A stretch of DNA of 15,068 bases from RGIG3102 sp964507095 (GTDB lineage Bacteria > Bacillota > Clostridia > Oscillospirales > Ruminococcaceae): assembly GCA_964507095.1 (NCBI GenBank), contig CAZDOS010000043.1:1-15068 (forward strand). Reading direction: 5' to 3'. Shown here piece by piece: positions 1 to 6,908 of this stretch. Position 1 is the first letter of the stretch; each line of letters opens with the position of its first letter. The notes beneath the pieces were generated by a model. That model saw nothing but the letters and a program-made list of their open reading frames with translations, searched no databases and had not been told where the DNA came from. The position numbers and the translations under genes are program-made.

Positions 1-74
1 CCATTGTGTTTACTACAAATCCAATGCCGTTAGTGTAATGTCTTCTGTATACGCGGTATTTTTATTAAATATAT

Positions 75-111
75 CAACAGGCCGGCTCAAAATCAAGGAG
101 CCGGCCTGTTG
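75..111 (-). terminator. Intrinsic terminator downstream of metG
   Basis: A perfect 14-bp inverted repeat (75-88 with 98-111, 9-nt loop) lies 19 bp past the metG stop. On the minus strand it is followed by an AT-rich run rather than a clean U-tract, so termination may be modest. The repeat is symmetrical and could also serve a plus-strand unit. Bases 1-74 show no gene. Confidence 0.6.
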
Positions 112-129
112 TATCATGTTTTGATAGGA

Positions 130-2103
130 TTATCTGAGCTTCATTCCAGGCTTGAACTCGTCGCTGAGGAAGATGACCTTGGCTGATCCGTCTTCGCCTT
201 CGCCTGCGACCAACATGCCTTCGCTGAGCTTTCCTGCCATCTTGCGAGGAGCCAGGTTATCGACGATGATGACCTTCTTACCCTTCATGTCTTCAGGTGA
301 GTACCACTCTCTGATGCCTGAAAGGATGTGCCTTTCTCTCTTTCCGTCAAAGATCGTGTTGTCCAGAAGCTTCCTGGAGTTCTCGACCTCCACGCTGTCT
401 CTGATCTCTGCGACTATGAGTCTGACCTTCCGGAATTCATCGATGGAGATGATTCCTGCATCCTCTTCTTCTGCAGCCTTCTTTTCGGCCTCTTCCTTTG
501 CCTTGGCGGCCCGCAGTGCCCGTGCCTTCTTCTCGGCATCCTGCTTCTCGAGCTCTGCAAGCTCCTTTGCAACGTCTATCCTAGGGAATATGACCTCGCC
601 CTTCGTGACCTTGACATCCTTCTTGTAGCCGAACCTGTCAAGATTCTCGTACTTGAGATCGTCTTCGGTGTAGCCCAGCTGAGCAGCGATCTTCGGAGCG
701 GTCTCAGGCAGGTATGCTACCAGGAGAGCTGTTACGAAACGCAGTGACTCTACCAGGTTGTAGAGGACCGTTGCAAGCCTTGCCTTCTTGGCTTCGTCCT
801 TTGCAAGTGTCCAAGGAGCTGTCTCGTCGATGTACTTGTTTGCTCTCTGTGCGATCTTGAAGATCTCTGCAAGGGCCTGAGGGATGGAAAGCGAATCCAT
901 GAACCGGTCGCACTTGTCTCGCAGCCCTTCGCACAGCTCCTTGAGGTCGTTGTCGAGAGGATCGTACTCTCTGTCTGCAGGAAGCTGTCCGCCGAAATAT
1001 TTGTCGATCATGGCGACCGTCCTGCTGACCAGGTTGCCCAGGTCATTGGCAAGGTCCGCATTGATCCTTGAAATGAGGCTCTCGTTTGTGAAGGAACCGT
1101 CATTGCCGAACGGAACTTCCCTGAGCAGGTAGTATCTTACCGCGTCGACGCCGTAACGGTCGCAGAGCACGAACGGATCAACGACGTTGCCCACGCTCTT
1201 ACTCATCTTGCCGCCGTTTATCAGCAGCCAGCCGTGTCCGAAAACTCTCTTCGGGATCGGAACGTCCATTGCCATCAGCAGGGCAGGCCAGATGATGGTG
1301 TGGAAGCGGAGGATCTCCTTGCCGACCATGTGCAGGTCCCGAGGCCAGTACCTGTCGTAATCATTGTATTCGGAGTTCTTGTAGCCGAGGGCCGTGCAGT
1401 AGTTGAACAGCGCGTCCACCCATACATATACCGTGTGGTCAGGGTCGAAGTCTACAGGGATGCCCCACTTGACTGTCGTTCTTGAAACGCAGAGGTCCTG
1501 GAGACCCTGGTTGATGAAGGCGATCATCTCGTTCTTTCTTGCTTCAGGCTGAATGAAGTCAGGGTGATCCTCATAGTACTTCAGCAGCTTGTCCGCGTAG
1601 TTTGACAGACGGAAGAAGTAAGCTTCCTCGCTTGCCTTGTATACGTCTCTGCCGCAGTCAGGGCACTTGCCGTCGACCAGCTGGCTCTCTGTCCAGAAGG
1701 TCTCGCAAGGCTTGCAGTACCAGCCTTCGTACTTGCCCTTGTAGATGTCGCCCTTGTCGTAGAGCTCCTTGAATATCTTCTGGATGGCTTCTACATGGTA
1801 GTCATCCGTTGTCCTTATGAATCTGTCGTACCGGATGTTGAGTCTCTTCCAAAGCGGCTTTACGTTGTTGTTGACGATGTCGTCGACATACTGCTTTGGT
1901 GTCTTTCCGGCAGCTGCTGCCTTGTCCTGGATCTTCTGACCGTGCTCATCCGTTCCCGTCAGGTACATGACATCGTAGCCCTGGAGCCTCTTGTATCTTG
2001 CAAGGGAATCACAGGCGGTCGTGGTGTAGCTGTGACCGATGTGCAGGTTGTCCGATGGGTAGTAGATCGGAGTGGTGATGTAATAAGTCTTCTTTTCTGC
2101 CAT
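130..2103 (-). CDS. metG: Methionyl-tRNA synthetase (class Ia)
   Basis: A 657-residue enzyme that charges tRNA-Met with methionine in the cytoplasm. The N-terminal Rossmann catalytic domain carries HIGH at residues 21-24 and KMSKS at 299-303. Between them is a connective-peptide zinc knuckle with CxxC pairs at C130/C133 and C147/C150. A helical anticodon-binding domain follows (roughly 345-480), then a charged Ala/Lys/Glu linker (about 510-545). The C-terminal domain (about 550-657, containing the FRKVRLIVAEI segment) is the Trbp111/EMAP-like tRNA-binding module found fused to many bacterial MetRS and used for dimerisation and tRNA affinity. Length matches the roughly 650-residue bacterial form. 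The ATG has a GAGAGG ribosome binding site 8 nt upstream (complement of 2112-2117). It is transcribed alone from a T-box-controlled leader, so expression should respond to uncharged tRNA-Met. No defects seen. Confidence 0.98.
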   Translation of the reverse strand: MAEKKTYYITTPIYYPSDNLHIGHSYTTTACDSLARYKRLQGYDVMYLTGTDEHGQKIQDKAAAAGKTPKQYVDDIVNNNVKPLWKRLNIRYDRFIRTTDDYHVEAIQKIFKELYDKGDIYKGKYEGWYCKPCETFWTESQLVDGKCPDCGRDVYKASEEAYFFRLSNYADKLLKYYEDHPDFIQPEARKNEMIAFINQGLQDLCVSRTTVKWGIPVDFDPDHTVYVWVDALFNYCTALGYKNSEYNDYDRYWPRDLHMVGKEILRFHTIIWPALLMAMDVPIPKRVFGHGWLLINGGKMSKSVGNVVDPFVLCDRYGVDAVRYYLLREVPFGNDGSFTNESLISRINADLANDLGNLVSRTVAMIDKYFGGQLPADREYDPLDNDLKELCEGLRDKCDRFMDSLSIPQALAEIFKIAQRANKYIDETAPWTLAKDEAKKARLATVLYNLVESLRFVTALLVAYLPETAPKIAAQLGYTEDDLKYENLDRFGYKKDVKVTKGEVIFPRIDVAKELAELEKQDAEKKARALRAAKAKEEAEKKAAEEEDAGIISIDEFRKVRLIVAEIRDSVEVENSRKLLDNTIFDGKRERHILSGIREWYSPEDMKGKKVIIVDNLAPRKMAGKLSEGMLVAGEGEDGSAKVIFLSDEFKPGMKLR

Positions 2104-2154
2104 TGATAATACCTCTCTTTTTCATTTTGTCGTTTATCTGGACAGGCAAAATTG

Positions 2155-2431
2155 TATTAAAAAAGCCCTCAGTCCCAAAAGGGACCAAGGGCGAATTAAC
2201 GCGTTACCACCTTGCTTTGACATGCCATTGCTGACATGCCCTCACTGTCCACGGCAAATGCTTATGGACGCCCACTGTAACGGGAGGACCCGTTTCCGGC
2301 TACATATCGCCGGAAAAGCTCTGAGACCATGTTCAACCGCCGCTTTCCTGTTCCTTTTCAGCTGCCGGAACTCTCTGGAAGGATCGCATGCGGCCTACTC
2401 TTCTCTTCAACGCCTTTTGCTTATCCAATAT
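2155..2431 (-). promoter_or_regulatory. T-box riboswitch (tRNA-Met-sensing leader of metG)
   Basis: The minus-strand leader has the classical T-box architecture. Near its 5' end is a GAAGAGAAGAGTAG segment typical of the base of Stem I, then a GAGAG element and a distal GTTCC/GGAAC hairpin. The specifier strand reads TTGAAC-ATG-G (about 2334-2325), giving an ATG (Met) specifier that fits the downstream gene. Further hairpins follow: TTCCGGC/GCCGGAA, ACGGG/CCCGT and GTCCA/TGGAC. The conserved T-box GGTGGTAACGCG is at 2211-2200, directly before the terminator. From family knowledge, uncharged tRNA-Met pairs its anticodon with the specifier and its NCCA end with the T-box bulge, stabilising the antiterminator and allowing metG transcription. 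Confidence 0.93.
2159..2192 (-). terminator. T-box regulatory terminator
   Basis: A GCCCTTGGTCCC / GGGACTGAGGGC hairpin with a 4-nt loop (2165-2192 on the plus strand) is followed on the minus strand by six U residues. It overlaps the CCTT arm needed by the T-box antiterminator, which makes the two structures mutually exclusive. Confidence 0.92.
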
Positions 2432-2437
2432 GCATAT

Positions 2438-2466
2438 ATAATAGGTTCTTTTGATATATTTGTCAA
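2438..2466 (-). promoter_or_regulatory. Promoter of the metG T-box leader
   Basis: A perfect -35 TTGACA (2466-2461) and a -10 TATTAT (2443-2438) are separated by exactly 17 bp on the minus strand. Transcription should start near 2431, just before the T-box Stem I. It lies in the 42-405 bp gap after the upstream femX-like gene, so metG has its own promoter. Confidence 0.88.
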
Positions 2467-2508
2467 TATATGGTTTATATTTTTAGAGATACCTACAAAA
2501 CTGGTCTG

Positions 2509-3531
2509 TTATTTGAGCTTCCTTCTTACCTCGAGGGCAACGTCTATGCTCTTGGCGTAGATCGGATCGAAGGTGATGGTGAATTCTCCCGCAGTCTCGA
2601 TTACGGCACCGGAGAAGTGGCTCTTGAACCGCAGTATCCTGTAAAGCTCCTCAGAGTCCTCGGGCTTTGTCGCCACGCCCTGCATGTCATAGGTGTGGCA
2701 TCCGCCCTCAAGGGCCCATTTCATCAGTTCCCACTGGAGCCGGTAGGTAGGGTAGAGCTTCCTCATCTCGTCGGTGGAGCAGCCGTATACATGGCTGGTG
2801 GTGCCCCGATACTGTACCCGAACGCCGCCGCACAGAGGCTTGCCTTCAAAGTAGCACATGTAGAGTCTGCAGTCATCGCCCAGGGCAGTGAGCATCTTCA
2901 CGAAGTACTCTCTGGGCCTGATGGAGAAGTGCTGCCTTTCGCCGGTCTCGGCATATATGGTGTAGAAATCATCCAGACCGTCGAGCCCGACGTTTTTGCA
3001 CTCGACACCGTGCTTGTAAGGGTAGCGTATGTAGTACCTGGTGCCGCTGTTCATCTTGGCAAGGAGCTGATCTTCCGTGTAGCCCTTTATATAATCCAGC
3101 ATGTAGTTGGTCCTCGGCTGGATCGTGTCATGGAAGCCCGCGTTCTCCTTGAGGGACAGTCCGCAGGAGCGGAAGAGGGCTATCGTGTCCCGGTCATCCG
3201 CCTTGACGAGAGGATCCATGATGAATCTGAAGGCACGGTGCTTCTTGGCCAGTGCCTTTACGCCGCGAAGGAGGTCCTCGATGGTCTCCCTGTCCGTATA
3301 GTCACAGACGGGGCCGCGGTTTGCGTACATCATGCTCTTGAGCCCCAGCTTGCGTATGAGGACGAACATCCCGCCCTTTATATTTCCGTCAGCGTCCCTT
3401 GAAACGATGACCTCATTATCCCATTCGGTCTTGACGTTTCCCCAGCGCGGTGACTGCTGGAACGCCCCGTGGGGATGGGAAGAGCAGAACTCTTCGAATT
3501 CGCCGTATCTGTCTTTGGAAAGGATTTCCAC
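2509..3531 (-). CDS. FemX/FemAB-family peptidoglycan bridge aminoacyltransferase
   Basis: A 340-residue cytoplasmic enzyme of the FemABX family. Members use an aminoacyl-tRNA to add an amino acid to the stem-peptide lysine of lipid II or its precursor during peptidoglycan cross-bridge synthesis. Family features visible are FQQSPRWG near residue 24, YANRGPVCDY near residue 71 and a QPRTNYMLD segment in mid-protein. The length matches short single-protein FemX types (Weissella FemX class) that lack the coiled-coil arm of staphylococcal FemA. The amino acid added cannot be read from sequence. The frame is open to a GTG at 3582, but I chose the internal GTG at 3531: it has GAGG 6 nt upstream, and an extended -10 box lies at 3579-3571, inside the longer reading frame. 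It is followed after 42 bp by the metG T-box promoter, with no clear terminator between them. Confidence 0.85.
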   Translation of the reverse strand: MEILSKDRYGEFEEFCSSHPHGAFQQSPRWGNVKTEWDNEVIVSRDADGNIKGGMFVLIRKLGLKSMMYANRGPVCDYTDRETIEDLLRGVKALAKKHRAFRFIMDPLVKADDRDTIALFRSCGLSLKENAGFHDTIQPRTNYMLDYIKGYTEDQLLAKMNSGTRYYIRYPYKHGVECKNVGLDGLDDFYTIYAETGERQHFSIRPREYFVKMLTALGDDCRLYMCYFEGKPLCGGVRVQYRGTTSHVYGCSTDEMRKLYPTYRLQWELMKWALEGGCHTYDMQGVATKPEDSEELYRILRFKSHFSGAVIETAGEFTITFDPIYAKSIDVALEVRRKLK

Positions 3532-3570
3532 AATAAACCTCAAAAATGATAAATAATTAGTACAAAGAGA

Positions 3571-3579
3571 AGTATACCA
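3571..3579 (-). promoter_or_regulatory. Extended -10 promoter of the femX-like gene
   Basis: On the minus strand TG-G-TATACT forms an extended -10 element (TG at 3579-3578, TATACT at 3576-3571). The -35 position (TGTAAA, 3599-3594) is poor, as is common with extended -10 promoters. It implies a start near 3565 and a leader of about 35 nt before the GTG at 3531. Confidence 0.6.
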
Positions 3580-3615
3580 CACTGCACACTCTTTTTACAT
3601 ACTCCGCGGGTAAAA

Positions 3616-3644
3616 TTGACTTTGAAAAGCGTTTTTGATAGTAT
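3616..3644 (+). promoter_or_regulatory. Promoter of the toroid lipoprotein gene
   Basis: TTGACT (3616-3621), 17-bp spacer, TAGTAT (3639-3644). Transcription would start near 3651. The leader contains a small GCGGG/CCCGC hairpin (3671-3686) before the AAGGAGA ribosome binding site at 3692-3698. It is divergent from the femX promoter about 40 bp away. Confidence 0.7.
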
Positions 3645-3704
3645 TACTTAGGTTAGAAAAATGATTTGTCGCGGGTAATTTCCCGCCGCATAAGGAGATA
3701 GATC

Positions 3705-5495
3705 ATGAGATTCAGAAAGGTAATATCCTTACTTCTTGCCGCTGTCATGGCACTGTCGCTGGCGGCATGTTCAGCCAAGGAAGTGGATGAGTACAAGGAT
3801 ACGGATGTCGGCCAGGCGATAGAACTGACCGGCAGCTATATGAGAAAAAAGATGGGTTCACCGAAGTTCGGCGATGAGGAAAAGATCGTTGCGCTGCTCA
3901 GGAGCGATTATGTCGACTACTGGGACAACAAGATAGAAATCTTCCGCAATGCTCTCAACAAGTATCTGAACAATCACGGCGGCATCCTGGGAAAGAGCGA
4001 TGCCATCCTCTATGACAGATATGACGATGTCATCATGGCGTATACCGCAGCCGGAGTCATTGCGGACAAGTCGGCCTATGCGGATCTTGTGGACGGAGTG
4101 AGCATCGACGACTATGTCATAAGAGGCGGATACCTCAACAAGATCAGGGCCCTCACGGCGCTGGAATGCGGGAACTACGAGGTCTGGGAAAAGGGCGATC
4201 TGACAAAGGAGGACCTTGTATCCTTCATCCTTTCGCTTCAGAAAGAGGACGGATCCTTTACATATTCCGGACGGACGGTCTCCGACATCAGGATAACCGG
4301 TGAGGCTCTTATAGCCCTGTCGCTGGCCGACAGGACCGAGCGGACGGATCTTGCCATCGCCAAGGCGGTCGGATATCTCAAGGGCAGAGTCTCTCGGGAC
4401 ATGTCTCTGGATGATCTTTCCATAGCTATAATCGCTCTCAATACACGGGGCGTTGACGCAAGAGACGTCAACGGAATCGACCTTGTCGGAGCACTGCTCA
4501 CCTACGCGAGAGAAGACGGTTCATATGCCCGGGACAGGGAAGCAAAGCAGGGCAATATCGATGACGCTGCAATCGCTCTTCTGGCTCTGGGCAGCCAGAG
4601 AAGGTTCGACAAGGGACTTAACAGTGTCTATGACATGACTGATGTTCTTGGCGGAGCTCACAACCAGCTGTCTCCGGCTTGGAAGACATATGTCAGGATG
4701 ATGCTCATCTTCCTGGGGGTTGCCGTAGCGTTTATCGCACTGGTCCTTGTCATATCCCGTTTCAGGATCGCCAAGTGGAGGAAGGAAGGCATCTATAATG
4801 AGGAGACAGGATATATGATGTCTCCTGAGGAGATCGCCGAAAAGAAACTGCGTGAGGCAAAGCGGAAGGCTGCTGAAAAGGTCGAGGAAGTCAAGGAAGA
4901 CATCAAAGAAGCAAGAGAGAACGTCAGGGAGAAGGCCGAAGAAGTCAAAAAGGACATTGAAGAGGTCAGAGAGGATATAAAGGAAGACATCGAAGAGAAG
5001 AAAGAGGAAGCAGAAGCTGCCAGAGGAAACATCTTTGACATCTCCAAGACCCGGAGCAAGGCGGAGGAGCTGGCTTTCAAGGGACGCAGCGCTGAAGAGA
5101 TCATGCAGAGAGTCTCATCCAGGGATTTCACAGACGAGGAATTCGGCAAGGAAGAGAAAAGGATCGAGCTGGCAGACATAAAGGCCGATCTCAAGGCGAC
5201 CGGAGAAGTCATCGGAGCTGTCATGGGCAATATCTCTGACATTTCAAAGAACCGGAACAAGGCCGAGCGGATGGCTGATGCCGGAAAGAGCGCAGGCGAG
5301 ATCCTCCGGGAGTTCGGCGCAAAGGTCGCAGGCGAAGCTGCAGACAAGGCGGACGAGGCAGCAGAGACGACAGGTATTGTCGCACGGGAGCTGTCGGAAG
5401 CAGTTGAGGAAGTTAAGGAAGAAAATGTCGAAGCAGTCGCTGACCGGGAGGCAGAGCCTCGGGCGGAAGACATCGAGGACATAGAGAAAGAATAA
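3705..5495 (+). CDS. Lipoprotein with alpha/alpha-toroid domain, TM helix and coiled-coil tail
   Basis: A 596-residue protein of unknown function. Residues 1-22 are a lipoprotein signal (RFRK, hydrophobic core, lipobox LAAC, Cys22). Residues about 60-315 are helical with repeats resembling prenyltransferase/terpene-cyclase toroid motifs: LSLQKEDGSFTYSG at 176-189 and LTYAREDGSYARD at 265-277, each followed by a (I)A-LIALS/ALLALG helix. A single membrane span is at about 331-351, followed by basic RFRIAKWRK, which places the rest in the cytoplasm. Residues 373-438 are a Glu/Lys-rich coiled coil. Residues 441-467 and 508-534 are two copies of a GNIxDISKxRxKAE...GxSAxEI motif. The tail is acidic. 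The start has AAGGAGA at good spacing. Toroid domains in secreted Firmicute proteins are known from surface and cobalamin-binding proteins; no ligand can be inferred here. Monocistronic, between its own promoter and terminator. Confidence 0.85.
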   Translation: MRFRKVISLLLAAVMALSLAACSAKEVDEYKDTDVGQAIELTGSYMRKKMGSPKFGDEEKIVALLRSDYVDYWDNKIEIFRNALNKYLNNHGGILGKSDAILYDRYDDVIMAYTAAGVIADKSAYADLVDGVSIDDYVIRGGYLNKIRALTALECGNYEVWEKGDLTKEDLVSFILSLQKEDGSFTYSGRTVSDIRITGEALIALSLADRTERTDLAIAKAVGYLKGRVSRDMSLDDLSIAIIALNTRGVDARDVNGIDLVGALLTYAREDGSYARDREAKQGNIDDAAIALLALGSQRRFDKGLNSVYDMTDVLGGAHNQLSPAWKTYVRMMLIFLGVAVAFIALVLVISRFRIAKWRKEGIYNEETGYMMSPEEIAEKKLREAKRKAAEKVEEVKEDIKEARENVREKAEEVKKDIEEVREDIKEDIEEKKEEAEAARGNIFDISKTRSKAEELAFKGRSAEEIMQRVSSRDFTDEEFGKEEKRIELADIKADLKATGEVIGAVMGNISDISKNRNKAERMADAGKSAGEILREFGAKVAGEAADKADEAAETTGIVARELSEAVEEVKEENVEAVADREAEPRAEDIEDIEKE

Positions 5496-5503
5496 CTGTT
5501 AAG

Positions 5504-5537
5504 ACGGATCCGTTAAGTAACGGGTCCGTTCTTCTTT
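5504..5537 (+). terminator. Intrinsic terminator of the toroid lipoprotein gene
   Basis: ACGGATCCGTT (5504-5514) pairs with AACGGGTCCGT (5519-5529), an 11-bp stem with one G-U pair and a 4-nt loop, followed by TTCTTCTTT. Its U-tract runs into the -35 of the next promoter. Confidence 0.85.
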
Positions 5538-5564
5538 ACATAAACAGGACCAAAAGAGTATAAT
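5535..5564 (+). promoter_or_regulatory. Promoter of the flavodoxin-like gene
   Basis: TTTACA (5535-5540), 18-bp spacer, perfect TATAAT (5559-5564). Expected start is near 5571, leaving a leader of about 40 nt before the GGAGG (5596-5600) of the next gene. Confidence 0.8.
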
Positions 5565-5609
5565 CAACAAGTAATAAGCCCATTAATCGATAAACGGAGG
5601 TATATTCCC

Positions 5610-6104
5610 ATGAAGATGGCAGTAATCTACTATTCAAGAACAGAGAATACCAAGAAGATGGCTGAGGCTATCTGCGAAGGTATGATGAAGGTCAACAATG
5701 TCCAGGCTAAGGCATTCTCGATCGATGCAGTCGATGCAGATTTCGTAAACGCTTCGGATTGTGTCGTGGTCGGAACACCTGTCTACTATACAGACATGGC
5801 CGGTGAGGTCAAGATGTGGCTTGACAATGAAGCAGGCAAGTACTCCTTCAAGAATAAGATCGTCGGCGCATTTGCAACAGCTGCATACATCCACGGCGGC
5901 GCAGACATCGCTCTGCAGAACATCCTGACAGCTCTGATGTTCAGAGGCGCAATGGCATACTCAGGCGGCTCAGCATTCGGACGGCCTCCTATCCACCTCG
6001 GACCTGTCGCTGTCGGCGACGTAGAATCCTTCAGGGATCTCTTCGTGACATACGGCGAGCGCATGGCCATCAAGACAGTGGGCAACTTCACGACCTGCTG
6101 CTGA
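5610..6104 (+). CDS. Flavodoxin-like FMN protein (flavodoxin/WrbA-type fold)
   Basis: A 164-residue soluble protein with the flavodoxin fold. The N-terminal strand runs into a phosphate-binding loop, SRTENT at residues 9-14, which matches the FMN phosphate loop S/T-x-T-x-N-T. The second FMN contact region is VVVGTPVYYTDMAGEVKMW at about 52-70. A third is ATAAYIHGGADIALQNI (89-105), with the SGGSAFGRPP loop at 118-127. It could be a flavodoxin-type electron carrier or an FMN-dependent NAD(P)H:quinone reductase relative; the WrbA-like GG-x-G loop suggests an oxidoreductase, but sequence alone does not decide. GGAGG lies 9 nt upstream of the ATG. The next gene is a superoxide reductase, so a redox or oxygen-stress role is plausible. 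Codon use is biased toward ATC/GCA/CTG, as for well-expressed genes. It ends oddly in two cysteines (TTCC), which might bind metal or form a disulfide. Confidence 0.9.
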   Translation: MKMAVIYYSRTENTKKMAEAICEGMMKVNNVQAKAFSIDAVDADFVNASDCVVVGTPVYYTDMAGEVKMWLDNEAGKYSFKNKIVGAFATAAYIHGGADIALQNILTALMFRGAMAYSGGSAFGRPPIHLGPVAVGDVESFRDLFVTYGERMAIKTVGNFTTCC

Positions 6105-6119
6105 TCCTGAAAGACATCC

Positions 6120-6151
6120 AAGGCACCGGAGCACAGTCTCCGGTGCCTTTT
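6120..6151 (+). terminator. Intrinsic terminator of the flavodoxin-like gene
   Basis: AAGGCACCGGAG (6120-6131) and CTCCGGTGCCTT (6138-6149) form a perfect 12-bp stem with a 6-nt loop, ending in TTTT, 16 bp after the stop codon. Confidence 0.93.
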
Positions 6152-6157
6152 GCAACA

Positions 6158-6186
6158 GTGACAAACAGGTGTGTAACTGGTATAAT
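6158..6186 (+). promoter_or_regulatory. Promoter of the desulfoferrodoxin gene
   Basis: GTGACA (6158-6163), 17-bp spacer, perfect TATAAT (6181-6186) with an upstream TGG making an extended -10. A strong promoter is expected. The predicted leader is about 110 nt (6193-6303) and can form a GC-rich hairpin around 6238-6262 (TGCCG/CGGCA arms). No known riboswitch was recognised in it. Confidence 0.82.
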
Positions 6187-6303
6187 ATATTTTAGTAAAG
6201 CGGATCTCTGTCCGCGACATTACGTTAAGATCCCGACCTGCCGCCGGTCCCAGCTGCCGGCAAAGGAAAGGATACACTGACAACACAGGAAAGGAATAAA
6301 ATC

Positions 6304-6687
6304 ATGTACCCAAAATTCTTTAAATGCATGCGCTGCGGCAACATAGCCGTCAAGGTCCACGATTCAGGCGTGCCGATGGTCTGCTGCGGCGAGAAGATGA
6401 CAGAGCTCGAGCCGAACACTGTCGAAGCCAGCGGAGAGAAGCATCTTCCTGTGGTCACGCTTGACGGTGACCTCGTAAAGGTCAATGTGGGAAGCGCTGA
6501 TCATCCGATGATCCCCGAGCACTATATCGAGTTCATCTATCTTTACACTGAGAAGGGTGGACAGATCGCCTGGCTGAAGGCCGGAGACAAGCCTTACGCA
6601 GAGTTTGCAATCTCTGAGGGCGACAAGCCTCTTGCTGCCTTCGCATACTGCAATCTCCACGGTCTGTGGAAGACTGATATCGGCTGA
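6304..6687 (+). CDS. dfx: Desulfoferrodoxin (2Fe superoxide reductase)
   Basis: A 127-residue two-iron superoxide reductase that reduces superoxide to hydrogen peroxide without making O2, using electrons usually from rubredoxin. The N-terminal desulforedoxin domain holds Center I with four Cys ligands: C8, C11 (CMRC) and the CC pair C27-C28. The neelaredoxin-like domain holds the catalytic Center II: E45-K46 with H47, H67, H73, then C116 and H119 in CNLHG. All expected ligands and the E/K pair are present, so the enzyme looks functional. Length (about 125) is normal for the family. The ATG is preceded by AGGAAAGGAA. It is transcribed alone from a strong promoter, right after a flavodoxin-like gene, suggesting a small oxygen-defence neighbourhood of a strict anaerobe. 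No rubredoxin or rubrerythrin is seen in the window. Confidence 0.97.
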   Translation: MYPKFFKCMRCGNIAVKVHDSGVPMVCCGEKMTELEPNTVEASGEKHLPVVTLDGDLVKVNVGSADHPMIPEHYIEFIYLYTEKGGQIAWLKAGDKPYAEFAISEGDKPLAAFAYCNLHGLWKTDIG

Positions 6688-6699
6688 TAGATACAGATG

Positions 6700-6734
6700 A
6701 CGGGGCCCGCAAGGAATTGCGGCCCCGTTATTTA
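6700..6734 (+). terminator. Intrinsic terminator of dfx
   Basis: ACGGGGCCCGCAA (6700-6712) pairs with TTGCGGCCCCGT (6717-6728) with one bulged C and a GGAA loop, followed by TTATTTAT, 12 bp past the stop codon. Confidence 0.92.
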
Positions 6735-6754
6735 TGCCCGTTATATGCATGTAT

Positions 6755-6828
6755 ATTCATTGAATGCAACTATTCATTATTGAGCATTCATAGAATTGCC
6801 TTGTGTTCATTCAGCATTTTGCACAAAA
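6755..6828. promoter_or_regulatory. ATTCAT direct repeats and inverted repeats upstream of the ncRNA promoter
   Basis: This AT-rich stretch has ATTCAT at 6755, 6772 and 6786 and a related GTTCATTC at 6805. The first is part of the palindrome ATTCA-T-TGAAT (6755-6765). TGAATGC (6761-6767) and GCATTCA (6784-6790) are perfect inverted repeats 16 bp apart. TTTTG-CA-CAAAA follows at 6817-6828. The cluster lies 36-109 bp before the -35 of the ncRNA promoter, a position suited to regulator sites. No specific regulator is recognised; AT-rich chance is possible. Confidence 0.35.
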
Positions 6829-6863
6829 ATTATCAACATTCGTGAAATATTTGCTTGAAATAG

Positions 6864-6892
6864 TTGACAAATGACAGCTCTGATGCTACTAT
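6864..6892 (+). promoter_or_regulatory. Promoter of the 6.9-7.6 kb structured RNA
   Basis: Perfect TTGACA (6864-6869), exactly 17 bp, TACTAT (6887-6892). Upstream A/T runs (6823-6863) could act as an UP element. Expected start is near 6899-6900. No protein gene of normal size follows. Confidence 0.82.
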
Positions 6893-6908
6893 ACAGGTGA
6901 CAATTAAA

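Noticed and set aside
2470..3402. Plus-strand 310-codon open frame antisense to the femX-like gene
   Set aside because: No family resemblance or ribosome binding site, and fully antisense to a gene with clear FemX motifs, its own promoter and GTG/RBS.
4793..5482. Minus-strand 229-codon Ser-rich open frame
   Set aside because: It is the antisense of the Glu/Lys-rich coiled-coil tail; reading GAA/GAG/AAG codons backwards gives Ser/Leu/Phe-rich artefacts.
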